From an uncultured Clostridia bacterium (GTDB taxonomy: Bacteria; Bacillota; Clostridia; Oscillospirales; Acutalibacteraceae), in contig CAMHAH010000013.1 in NCBI GenBank assembly GCA_946183365.1, forward strand, positions 1 through 64,000: 64,000 nucleotides of DNA, in the 5' to 3' direction. Positions 25,432-32,402 of the stretch are shown here, in pieces; position 1 is the stretch's first letter, and each line of letters opens with the position of its first letter. Both the position numbers and the translations under genes were made by a program. The notes beneath the pieces were generated by a model, which was not told the DNA's origin, ran no database searches, and was given only the letters and a program-made list of their open reading frames with translations.

Positions 25432-25881
25432 ATGATTATAAAAATTCATTACAATAATATGTCATCTATTAAAAACGAAAAACTGAGGCAGGCAACGCTC
25501 AATACGCACGCGCTGCTGTATCGCCAGGCACTGGAACAGAAGATATTCCCGAATAAACCGGTAGCGTGCGCGTACTTCAACGACGGCCTGTACCATGTTA
25601 ACTTGATGGGCGAACGGTCGGAGTTACTTCAACTGCTTTTCGGCACAATCACGGCAATTTTGAAAGATTTGCCTCCAAACGTCGCATTGAGCTATTATGA
25701 GTACTTGCTCAATGCGGTATCGCAGGTCAACGCCGAAAAGTGCTGTGAGACGCTCTTCGGCAACACGGAAGCCGAGGCAATTAACGTCAAGTTTGCCGAC
25801 GAGCTGATTGATTATCTAGATAAGAATTTTCAAGTCAAGGAGGAACAAGATGGAAAAAATACCGTATCAAACACAGATTGA
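25432..25881 (+). CDS. Unknown protein, first gene of the VirD4-ClpP operon
   Basis: A 149-residue soluble protein. I do not recognise a family. The sequence is mostly helical with a central segment on synthesis-neutral residues such as FNDGLYHVNLMGERSELLQ and an acidic, lysine-rich end. AAAGGA precedes the ATG at 25432. It overlaps the next gene by 32 bp, the strongest overlap of the operon, so the two are probably made in fixed ratio. Confidence 0.65.
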   Translation: MIIKIHYNNMSSIKNEKLRQATLNTHALLYRQALEQKIFPNKPVACAYFNDGLYHVNLMGERSELLQLLFGTITAILKDLPPNVALSYYEYLLNAVSQVNAEKCCETLFGNTEAEAINVKFADELIDYLDKNFQVKEEQDGKNTVSNTD

Positions 25882-26632
25882 TTCTGCTGCAAATAATCTA
25901 TATTTGACCTCGGAGTTCTGTCAAAAGGTGCTTCGGGGTCTTTCTGAGACTAAAATGCAGAGCTTATACTATGAAAGTTTCCCGACAGACCTGCATGATG
26001 CGGGTCTGTTCAAGTATACCGACGAAGATGAGCTGTTTGACACGCTTACCTTCGGCGAGCTGTGCTCCGAGGTGTATAAGCTGATAAAAACCGGCAGAAA
26101 AAGAAAAGATAATGCCGAAATGCTGGCGGCATATCCGTTTATCAAAGCATCTGCCGCAGACGGCCGTTTTGTTATAAATGACAAAAAACGGTTTGAATTA
26201 CAGCCCCACAACGGTTCGTCCGACATAAGCCTCTTTGACCCTGAATATCTGAACAGTATGTATCGGCTGTGCGAAAACAGCACCGATGCACGATACTTTT
26301 ACTGGACGCGCTGGATGACGGAAGAACAGTTTTTCAGCGCTGCTTACGCGCTGACCTCAAGCGAAAAAATCAGCAAAATCATAGACGATTATCACGCCGA
26401 CGGACGGTCATTTGCAGACCGTATTCAGTATATAGGCGAGTATCTCGGAAAATATGAAGAGGTGATGAACAGATATGACCCGCCGTATGATTCTTATGGG
26501 CGTGTGACTTTTCAGAACCTCAATCGCGCCGAAAATGAGAAAAAATTTTTCAGGCTCACAGAAAACTTTATCATTATACCTATCGCCAATATTTATAAAT
26601 TAAATCAAAAAGGAGAGATTTATCATGATTAA
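25850..26632 (+). CDS. Unknown protein, second gene of the VirD4-ClpP operon
   Basis: A 260-residue soluble protein, rich in Tyr, Phe and Asp, with no motif I can name and no signal or membrane segment. AAGGAGG lies in the upstream gene before the ATG at 25850. Its stop overlaps the start of the VirD4-like gene by 8 bp, indicating translational coupling and probably a shared task with the ATPase. Confidence 0.65.
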   Translation: MEKIPYQTQIDSAANNLYLTSEFCQKVLRGLSETKMQSLYYESFPTDLHDAGLFKYTDEDELFDTLTFGELCSEVYKLIKTGRKRKDNAEMLAAYPFIKASAADGRFVINDKKRFELQPHNGSSDISLFDPEYLNSMYRLCENSTDARYFYWTRWMTEEQFFSAAYALTSSEKISKIIDDYHADGRSFADRIQYIGEYLGKYEEVMNRYDPPYDSYGRVTFQNLNRAENEKKFFRLTENFIIIPIANIYKLNQKGEIYHD

Positions 26633-27968
26633 TAACAATAAGAAAAATACCGACAACCGCTCCGCATACGATACCGTTAATATTCTCGCTTCCGACGTTT
26701 TTGTAAATCAGGATACCCGAAAAAGCGGAATCAATAACAATGTTCTCGTTATCGGACCTCCGGGGTCCGGCAAGACACGAAATTATGTAAAGCCGAATAT
26801 CATGCAGGCAAATACCAGCATGATAGTATCCGACGCAAAAGGATCGCTTTACGGCGAATGTGCCGATTTTCTCAGAGCCAAAGGTTATACCGTTTATCTG
26901 CTGGATTTCGTCAACATGAAGAGCAATATCGGGTATAACCCGCTCGATTACATACGCTTTGACGACACCGGTTTTCCAAAAGAACAGGATATCGTCAAAA
27001 TCTCTGAGATAGTAATTGATAGCTTATCCAAAAACGACCCGTTTTGGGATATGGCTGCTCGTATGTATCTGCAAAGCGGAATCGCGTATGTTATGGAAAC
27101 ATTCCCCGATGAAGAGAAAACACTTTATCACGTCGGCAAACTGATGGAAAAAGACGGCGGTAAGGCGTTCAAATCATTGATGTTCCAGTACAAGGAGCTG
27201 TATCCCGACAGCCTTGCCTCACGTCGCTATGACGCTTTCTTAAGCATCGGCGCCGCTGACAAAATGATGGGAAGCATCCTCGGCATTGTGAGTACCAACC
27301 TCTCGAGCTTTGAGCTCAGGGAATTGCGCGAGATCTATAATATGCCTGAGAGAATCGACTTCACACTCTTTGGCAGACAGAAGACCGCGCTGTTCCTCAG
27401 CGTCAGCGATACCGACCGCTCATTGGACAGACCAATCAACCTTTTCTGGACGCAGACATTGCAGTCACTATGTCTGAGCGCGGATACCGAGTACGAGAAT
27501 CACTGTCTGGATATTCCCGTAAGACTGTATCTCGATGATTTCGCTACCAATGTTTATATCCCCGACTTCGATAAGATCTCAAGCAATATCCGAAGCAGGG
27601 AGATATACTGCAGCATCATCCTGCAGTCGCTCTCACAGCTCGAGGCCCTTTACGATACGGCTAAGGCGGATACAATCGTCGGCAACTGTGACCAGCAGCT
27701 GGTGCTGGGTATCCAGGATATCAAGACTGCTTCGCATTTTGCCCATCGCGCCGATGTTCCCGCTTCTTCGCTGCTGAATATGCCGCTCGACCGTTGTATC
27801 GTTTTCCTGCGCGGACAAAGAGCGAAATATACTACAAAGTTTGAGTTCGATGAACACGGCGTTTTTGCTATGTCGGTCGACCGCAAGATTGCTGAGCCCC
27901 AAGCCGCGGGGCTGAATATCAATTCGGAACACGCGTATCCGAAGTACAAAGAAAAAAATATAGCATAA
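26625..27968 (+). CDS. VirD4/TraG-like DNA transfer ATPase, soluble form
   Basis: A 447-residue protein of the type IV coupling protein family. Walker A GPPGSGKT is at residues 44-51, followed by the family segment VSDAKGSLY and YNPLDYIR (104-111); a Walker B-like VRLYLDDFA and the C-terminal region with SLSQLEALY and QQLVLGIQD follow. Classical coupling proteins pass substrate DNA to the secretion channel and carry two N-terminal membrane helices; this one starts almost directly at the ATPase domain and has no membrane segment. No relaxase and no channel genes are in the window. The adjacent ClpP-like gene follows after 14 bp. Confidence 0.85.
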   Translation: MINNNKKNTDNRSAYDTVNILASDVFVNQDTRKSGINNNVLVIGPPGSGKTRNYVKPNIMQANTSMIVSDAKGSLYGECADFLRAKGYTVYLLDFVNMKSNIGYNPLDYIRFDDTGFPKEQDIVKISEIVIDSLSKNDPFWDMAARMYLQSGIAYVMETFPDEEKTLYHVGKLMEKDGGKAFKSLMFQYKELYPDSLASRRYDAFLSIGAADKMMGSILGIVSTNLSSFELRELREIYNMPERIDFTLFGRQKTALFLSVSDTDRSLDRPINLFWTQTLQSLCLSADTEYENHCLDIPVRLYLDDFATNVYIPDFDKISSNIRSREIYCSIILQSLSQLEALYDTAKADTIVGNCDQQLVLGIQDIKTASHFAHRADVPASSLLNMPLDRCIVFLRGQRAKYTTKFEFDEHGVFAMSVDRKIAEPQAAGLNINSEHAYPKYKEKNIA

Positions 27969-27982
27969 AGGAGAAATATATC

Positions 27983-28558
27983 ATGACAAATATCTACAAA
28001 TATTCATCCAACGGACTTAACCTCTGTCCTATCGACGACGAAATGCTCCATCAGCGCAAGATATTCCTGACCGAAGACGTCAACGCGCAGACCATGGACG
28101 AACTGATGAAGAAGCTGATGTATCTCGAAAACTCAGAACCCGGAGAAGAGATCACATTGTACATCAACTCGCCGGGCGGCGAGTGCCTTAGCGGACTGGC
28201 GGTTCTCGACTACATCAAGAATATGTCGTCGCCCCTGCGCACCGTCTGTACAGGCTGTGCCGCCAGCATGGGAGCGATCCTCTTCCTTGCAGGCGACAAA
28301 CGCGAAATGTTCCGCCATACAAGACTGATGATTCACGACCCCTCAACGGGCGGCAATCTCGCCGGAATGAAACCGCATGAGGTAGAGAATACCCTCGAGA
28401 TGCTCCGCGAGATGCAATCGCTGCTGATTGATATCATAGCCGAAGCGTCCGGCAAGCCAAAGGAAGAGATCGCAGAAATCACAAAAACCGATTCTTTCTT
28501 CAATTTGAAAGAAGCTTTGGATTTCGGCCTTGCGACAGGCGAATATATGGGGAGGTGA
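27983..28558 (+). CDS. ClpP-like serine protease of the accessory operon
   Basis: A 191-residue protein of the ClpP fold. The catalytic residues are in place: Ser95 in GCAASMGA, His118 in LMIHDP and Asp170 in KTDSFF, and the INSPGG loop of the ClpP family is at 61-66. So it should be an active peptidase that assembles into rings, with an ATPase partner to feed it. No Clp ATPase lies nearby; the general chromosomal clpP is expected elsewhere. It ends the operon with the VirD4-like ATPase (AAGGAGA site) and a terminator follows within 20 bp. Confidence 0.85.
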   Translation: MTNIYKYSSNGLNLCPIDDEMLHQRKIFLTEDVNAQTMDELMKKLMYLENSEPGEEITLYINSPGGECLSGLAVLDYIKNMSSPLRTVCTGCAASMGAILFLAGDKREMFRHTRLMIHDPSTGGNLAGMKPHEVENTLEMLREMQSLLIDIIAEASGKPKEEIAEITKTDSFFNLKEALDFGLATGEYMGR

Positions 28559-28576
28559 GTAATGATGTATACAGTT

Positions 28577-28616
28577 AAGCCCTGCTTATCCGAAATAGGA
28601 TAGGCAGGGCTTTTTT
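28577..28616 (+). terminator. Terminator of the VirD4-ClpP operon
   Basis: A 15-bp stem (28577-28591 with 28598-28612, one mismatch) followed by a T6 run. Confidence 0.8.
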
Positions 28617-28774
28617 CTTTTGAAGTACCTTATTATTCAAGCGTCCGTTTTGTGATACAAAATGAACCTTCCTATAACATAGGTACTGGTATTGATGCTT
28701 ATTGTATTGTAGGGGCAAACATATCAATAGAGTGGGATGACGGAATCTATCACGAACTGCTTAGAGGATACTAA
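28604..28774 (+). pseudogene. Remnant of an unknown gene
   Basis: An open frame of about 56 codons ends in IVGANISIEWDDGIYHELL. and a stop at 28772-28774. It begins inside the preceding terminator and has no ribosome binding site; a GTG at 28652 is the only usable start. The protein-like composition suggests the 3' end of a gene whose front part was lost. No family is recognised. Confidence 0.3.
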
Positions 28775-28775
28775 T

Positions 28776-28907
28776 ATGAAATCAACAACAAAAAATATAA
28801 TACTGCTCAATATGAATGTGCTATATGAGCATATTTCAAACGAGTATTATAAACAAAGCATCATATTATGTATGCATAATAAAATCTCCTTCATAGAACA
28901 ATTGTAA
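28776..28907 (+). CDS. Short open frame, 43 residues, unknown
   Basis: Starts 1 bp after the stop of the preceding remnant, with AGAGGA at 7-8 nt, and encodes MKSTTKNIILLNMNVLYEHI and a short rest. It could be a real small gene coupled to the remnant or the front of a broken gene. No terminator follows. Confidence 0.3.
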   Translation: MKSTTKNIILLNMNVLYEHISNEYYKQSIILCMHNKISFIEQL

Positions 28908-28953
28908 ACGATATCGACTATTTTAGGTTCAAATGTTGATATTTTCTAAAATT

Positions 28954-29048
28954 GACAGTACTTTTTCTTTTGCAATGTCTTATTTGTTTAGGTATTAAGC
29001 GAAAATCGACAGTAAAGTTGACAGTAATTGATAGCAAAAATGACAGTA
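28954..29048 (+). repeat. GACAGTA repeats (iteron-like)
   Basis: GACAGTA occurs at 28954, 29008, 29020 and 29042, with a degenerate copy (GATAGCA) at 29030, most of them 10-12 bp apart, about one helical turn. Three are preceded by TT or AT-rich DNA (TTGACAGTA). Such arrays bind initiators, regulators or recombinases. They lie between the accessory island and the tRNA cluster. Confidence 0.55.
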
Positions 29049-29158
29049 ATTCAACTTTCTTTATCTTGATCCAACTAAACTCAACTTGATTTTTAAAACC
29101 TTCATAAATCCACTGTTTAAGCCATTTTAGAGCATTTTGAGTAAAGATGGCAAAAAGA

Positions 29159-29186
29159 AAAGAGACAGTCGAAAAACTGTCTCTTT
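29159..29186 (-). terminator. Terminator of the tRNA operon
   Basis: An 11-bp perfect stem (29159-29169 with 29176-29186) directly after the CCA end of tRNA-Leu, followed on the minus strand by TTCTTTTTG. Confidence 0.75.
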
Positions 29187-29272
29187 GGTGCCGGTGACCG
29201 GACTTGAACCGGTACGGATTTTACTCCGAGGGATTTTAAGTCCCTTGTGTCTGCCTATTCCACCACACCGGC
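29186..29272 (-). tRNA. tRNA-Leu (TAA)
   Basis: On the minus strand, GCCGGTG and CACCGGC form the 7-bp acceptor stem, the anticodon loop is CTTAAAA (anticodon TAA), a class II variable arm (CTCGGAGTAAAATCCGT) is present, and the T arm contains GGTTCAAGTCC. CCA is encoded (29186-29188). Last of three tRNAs in one transcript. Confidence 0.93.
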
Positions 29273-29351
29273 GGATAATCACCGATCGCAGACACGCTGA
29301 TCGGCAAGCGCTTTATTTCTAAAGCAAAGCCCCTGCCAAGCGACAGGGGTG

Positions 29352-29426
29352 TGGTGACCCGGACGAGAATCGAACTCGTGTTACCGCCGTGAAAGGGCGG
29401 TGTCTTAACCGCTTGACCACCGGGCC
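29352..29426 (-). tRNA. tRNA-Glu (TTC)
   Basis: On the minus strand the acceptor GGCCCGG pairs with CCGGGTC, the anticodon loop is CTTTCAC (anticodon TTC), and the T arm is ACGAGTTCGATTCTCGT. CCA is encoded (29352-29354). Confidence 0.93.
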
Positions 29427-29428
29427 GT

Positions 29429-29505
29429 TGGTAGCGGAAATAGGACTTGAACCTACGACACTTCGGGTATGAACCGAATGCTCTAGCCAGCTGAGCTATT
29501 CCGCC
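29429..29505 (-). tRNA. tRNA-Met (CAT), elongator type
   Basis: On the minus strand GGCGGAA starts the acceptor stem, the D arm is AGCTCAGCTGGCTAGAGC, the anticodon loop TTCATAC has anticodon CAT, and CCA is encoded. The D arm and the fully paired first position fit an elongator Met rather than the initiator; a CAT tRNA later modified to read Ile codons cannot be fully excluded. Confidence 0.88.
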
Positions 29506-29551
29506 ATATATGCAGGTCGAGGTCCGGTAATCTCGACCTAAAGCAGAGATT

Positions 29552-29580
29552 ATTATATTATAAAAGAATTAATTTGTCAA
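29552..29580 (-). promoter_or_regulatory. Perfect consensus promoter of the tRNA operon
   Basis: On the minus strand TTGACA (29575-29580), 17 bp, TATAAT (29552-29557). The leader before tRNA-Met contains an 8-bp hairpin (AGGTCGAG...CTCGACCT, about 29513-29538), perhaps a processing signal. Confidence 0.85.
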
Positions 29581-29613
29581 GTGTTTTTGAGGATTTATGC
29601 GCTAAAAAGCCGA

Positions 29614-30306
29614 TTATTTTTCAAAGAACTTTCTGAGCTTCAATCTGTCCTTGAAATCAAAGAATTTATCCTCTATCTTACACATCCACCCGATGATCAC
29701 ACCGTTGATCAGAGCGCACAGAACCGTGCCCCATTTAACTCCGACAAAATTGCCGAAACCGAAGAAGATAAACGACAAGGCAACGGCAACGATACAGCTT
29801 GTGATATCATAGATCCATTTTACCATGCCTGTCGGCTTGCCGCTTTTCTTAGATATCTCAGACACAAAGAGCTCATATGCTTCGGGCGGGATATAGGTAT
29901 GGAACACCAGCGAAACGCCTAAGGTACAAAATAACTCGCCCGCGATGAAGAATACTATCCTCAGTCCCCACGCGTCGGCAGCGAGCGGAGGTATCAGCCA
30001 CATGATAAGGTCGAGCAGATATCCGTACCACACCGCTGTAATGAACGAGAACAGATAAGATATCCTGAATTTTCTCATTATTATCATCAGCACGATCACC
30101 AGCGCCAGCTGCAGAGTATATTCGGCTACGCCGAAGGTGAACCACTCCATACCCGGCAGCAAAGAGATATATCTGTGCAGTACATAAGCCGGAGCGACCA
30201 CCATACTGAGTCCGAAATCCGCTCTCTCCATGAACGTTACTCCGAAGGTCAGCGAAATAATCCCGAACAGATACGCGAGCTCGGTGTAAAAAACGTGTTT
30301 TTTCAT
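29614..30306 (-). CDS. YczE/YitT-related membrane protein
   Basis: A 230-residue protein with five or six membrane segments, the start LAYLFGIISLTFGVTFMERADFGLSMVVAP and the C-terminal half resembling the YczE/YitT group of unknown membrane proteins (COG2364, DUF6198). It could be a transporter or a membrane scaffold; the function is not established. Its own promoter and a terminator-like leader hairpin precede it. The gene before it on the map (tRNA cluster) is separately transcribed. Confidence 0.7.
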   Translation of the reverse strand: MKKHVFYTELAYLFGIISLTFGVTFMERADFGLSMVVAPAYVLHRYISLLPGMEWFTFGVAEYTLQLALVIVLMIIMRKFRISYLFSFITAVWYGYLLDLIMWLIPPLAADAWGLRIVFFIAGELFCTLGVSLVFHTYIPPEAYELFVSEISKKSGKPTGMVKWIYDITSCIVAVALSFIFFGFGNFVGVKWGTVLCALINGVIIGWMCKIEDKFFDFKDRLKLRKFFEK

Positions 30307-30367
30307 ATCATCTCTCCCGATTTATATATATCATGCTTCGCTTCAAAATGGTTTCAAGACAAAACAA

Positions 30368-30402
30368 AGCTCTCTGTGTTTGATACAGAAACACAGAAAG
30401 CT
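30368..30402 (-). promoter_or_regulatory. Terminator-like hairpin in the leader of the membrane protein gene
   Basis: Just downstream of the promoter at 30412-30440, the minus-strand leader has a 14-bp stem with one mismatch (30368-30381 with 30389-30402, 7-nt loop) followed by TTGTTTTG. Its position between promoter and start codon suggests an attenuator or an RNA-level switch. Confidence 0.45.
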
Positions 30403-30411
30403 GCTTCAAAT

Positions 30412-30440
30412 AGTATACACTAAATATTTACATTTTTCAA
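30412..30440 (-). promoter_or_regulatory. Promoter of the YczE-like gene
   Basis: On the minus strand TTGAAA (30435-30440), 17 bp, TATACT (30412-30417), about 105 nt before the start codon. Confidence 0.6.
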
Positions 30441-30441
30441 G

Positions 30442-30470
30442 TTGATTATAACCTTTTCTTATGTTATAAT
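30442..30470 (+). promoter_or_regulatory. Promoter of the CpsB-like gene
   Basis: TTGATT (30442-30447), 17 bp, TATAAT (30465-30470), with only one base between it and the divergent promoter of the membrane protein gene. Confidence 0.65.
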
Positions 30471-30497
30471 GAATTATATTGAAGAAGGAGGGTTTTT

Positions 30498-31202
30498 ATG
30501 CTTGATATCCACAGCCACTTTTTGCCCAAGATGGACGACGGAAGCAAATCTGTCGAGATGTCCATGGAAATGCTGCGCTCCTCAAAACAGCAGGGTGTGT
30601 CTACGATAGTATCTACTTCTCACTTTTACGGTTATGAAGACGACCCCGATAACTTTTTAAAAAGGCGCGATCACGCTTTTAATAAATTAAAGCCTCTGTT
30701 AGGTGATGATGTTCCCGAGATAATGTTCGGCGCCGAGATACTTTATTATCCCGGTATCTCTCACAGCGAGGTCATCCAGAAGCTCGCGATACAAGGCACC
30801 GACCTTATGCTTATAGAGATGCCGTTCGTAGAATGGTCGGATAAGATTTTTGAAGAGCTTATCGCTCTGCAGTATTACAGCAGCCTGCGTATCATCTTAG
30901 CTCACGTTGAGCGTTACCAGAGCATACAGAAGAAGCGTGTGTTCGAAAGCTTATTTGACCAGCCCTTCTATTTCCAGTGCAATGCTGAGGCGTTCACCTC
31001 GTCGAAATCGCGTAAGCTCGCGCTCAAGATGATAGATAACGACCGTCTGCACTTTCTCGGAACCGACTGTCATAATATGTCAAGCCGTCAGCCAAATATG
31101 AATGAGGCTAAAAAAGTGATCGAGAAGAAGCTTTCTCCCGCCGCGTGGAGAAGTCTGAACGCGGATTTTGAACATCGCTTCAATCGTCACAGAACAAAAT
31201 GA
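30498..31202 (+). CDS. CpsB/CapC family tyrosine-protein phosphatase (PHP type)
   Basis: A 234-residue protein of the PHP metal hydrolase fold. MLDIHSHFLPKMDDGSKS at the start is the CpsB metal-binding signature, with further ligands in TSHFYG, GAEILYYPG, LAHVERY and GTDCHN. Family members remove phosphate from tyrosine kinases that control capsule and exopolysaccharide export. No such kinase or polysaccharide genes are next to it, so the substrate here is open. AAGGAGGG precedes the ATG. It is the only plus-strand gene between 29 and 44 kb. Confidence 0.85.
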   Translation: MLDIHSHFLPKMDDGSKSVEMSMEMLRSSKQQGVSTIVSTSHFYGYEDDPDNFLKRRDHAFNKLKPLLGDDVPEIMFGAEILYYPGISHSEVIQKLAIQGTDLMLIEMPFVEWSDKIFEELIALQYYSSLRIILAHVERYQSIQKKRVFESLFDQPFYFQCNAEAFTSSKSRKLALKMIDNDRLHFLGTDCHNMSSRQPNMNEAKKVIEKKLSPAAWRSLNADFEHRFNRHRTK

Positions 31203-31218
31203 TCCTGCTATAGCATAT

Positions 31219-31252
31219 CTCCCGCTGTCTTTTTTACAGCGGGAGTTTTTTT
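31219..31252 (+). terminator. Terminator of the CpsB-like gene
   Basis: A 10-bp perfect stem (31219-31228 with 31236-31245) followed by T7, 9 bp before the end of the convergent acyltransferase gene. Confidence 0.8.
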
Positions 31253-31260
31253 AATGTATA

Positions 31261-32361
31261 TTATGCTGTTGCAGGCTGAGGTTCTTTATCCTTCTCGGGG
31301 TCCTTTTTATTCCCCGCCTTCTTTATCAGATTTGTGATCAAAGCTATCAACTCGTGCAGCAATGCCGCCAGAGCGACGGTCGCGAGAGCGATAAGAAAAT
31401 AATATCCGCCCAAGCCCAGTTTATTTATTATGCCGTTTCTGAGCTGTGCAGCCGATTCGCCGTTAACTATATTCATCAGCCTCTGGTGTATCAGATATAT
31501 CTCAAGACTGTATCTGCCGCAGATATAGAACGGAAAAGCTATGATCTTGCCCACTATCTTCAGATACTTCTCAGAGTATTTTATAAACAAAGCGACAAGT
31601 ATAGATAATCCGGCGGCAGTCAGTGTAGCCGGATAGGCGTTAATGCCCCAGTTGGTCGTAGGCAGCGCCTGAATGATATAAGCTCTGAAATAATAACCAA
31701 GTATCAATCCGACAACCAACAGCGGAATAAATACCATCCAACTTCCCTTTTGTTCCTCTTTCTTCTCATACAGAAACCATCCGATGCAATAACCGATAAG
31801 AAATATCGGGATACGGACGACACTTCCGTACAGAGGGTGCATATGTGTGTGATAAATCACTATACACAGCACCGGAGATATCAAACACGCAAGGCAGGTA
31901 AACTTCCACTTTACCGTTGCTTTCTGAAACAACTTGTCATACAACGGCACCAGCAGATAAAACAGTAACAGAGTAGGTATGAACCAATCAAACCTCTCGG
32001 GTACCGAATATACCGTACCTCTGAAATAGTTTATGCCCAGTATAGAGAGTATCTTGTCGCCCGTGCTGACGTCTGTCTTAAAAAACAGGTACCACGCCAA
32101 GACTACGATAAGGTAAGCGGGTAAAATACGTACAGCGCGTTTTTTATAGAAGTCAAGAATGTTCTTTGACTTTCTCATTGAGAAGTACAGACCCATTCCC
32201 GATACCATCAGGAACATATCTACTCCGTAAAAGCCGATGTCATGTATAAAGTGCATTACGCCGTTCTGTTGTCCCGTAAACAAAGAATGGAACCACATGA
32301 CCCATATCATTGCAGCTCCCATGATATGGGTACGGTATTGGCTGAGTAAACTGAGCTTCAT
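31261..32361 (-). CDS. Membrane acyltransferase (acyltransferase 3 family)
   Basis: A 366-residue integral membrane protein with about ten hydrophobic segments. WVMWFHSLF near the start holds the essential His of the family, and FYGVDMFLMVSGMGLYFSM matches the following conserved helix. The family transfers acyl groups to cell-surface sugars or peptidoglycan. A Lys/Glu/Pro-rich tail ends it. It lies 41 bp after serS on the same strand with an AAAGAGGA site, so it may share the par-serS transcript. Confidence 0.85.
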   Translation of the reverse strand: MKLSLLSQYRTHIMGAAMIWVMWFHSLFTGQQNGVMHFIHDIGFYGVDMFLMVSGMGLYFSMRKSKNILDFYKKRAVRILPAYLIVVLAWYLFFKTDVSTGDKILSILGINYFRGTVYSVPERFDWFIPTLLLFYLLVPLYDKLFQKATVKWKFTCLACLISPVLCIVIYHTHMHPLYGSVVRIPIFLIGYCIGWFLYEKKEEQKGSWMVFIPLLVVGLILGYYFRAYIIQALPTTNWGINAYPATLTAAGLSILVALFIKYSEKYLKIVGKIIAFPFYICGRYSLEIYLIHQRLMNIVNGESAAQLRNGIINKLGLGGYYFLIALATVALAALLHELIALITNLIKKAGNKKDPEKDKEPQPATA

Positions 32362-32402
32362 AGTTATCCTCTTTCAAATAGTAGTAATCAGCAGTAATGG
32401 AT

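Noticed and set aside
21031..29193. Short match TTGGTGCC at 21.0 kb and at the 3' end of tRNA-Leu as a possible attachment-site duplication
   Set aside because: Only eight bases match and the left one lies in the ribosome-binding region of the dockerin gene; no integrase gene is present, so chance is more likely.
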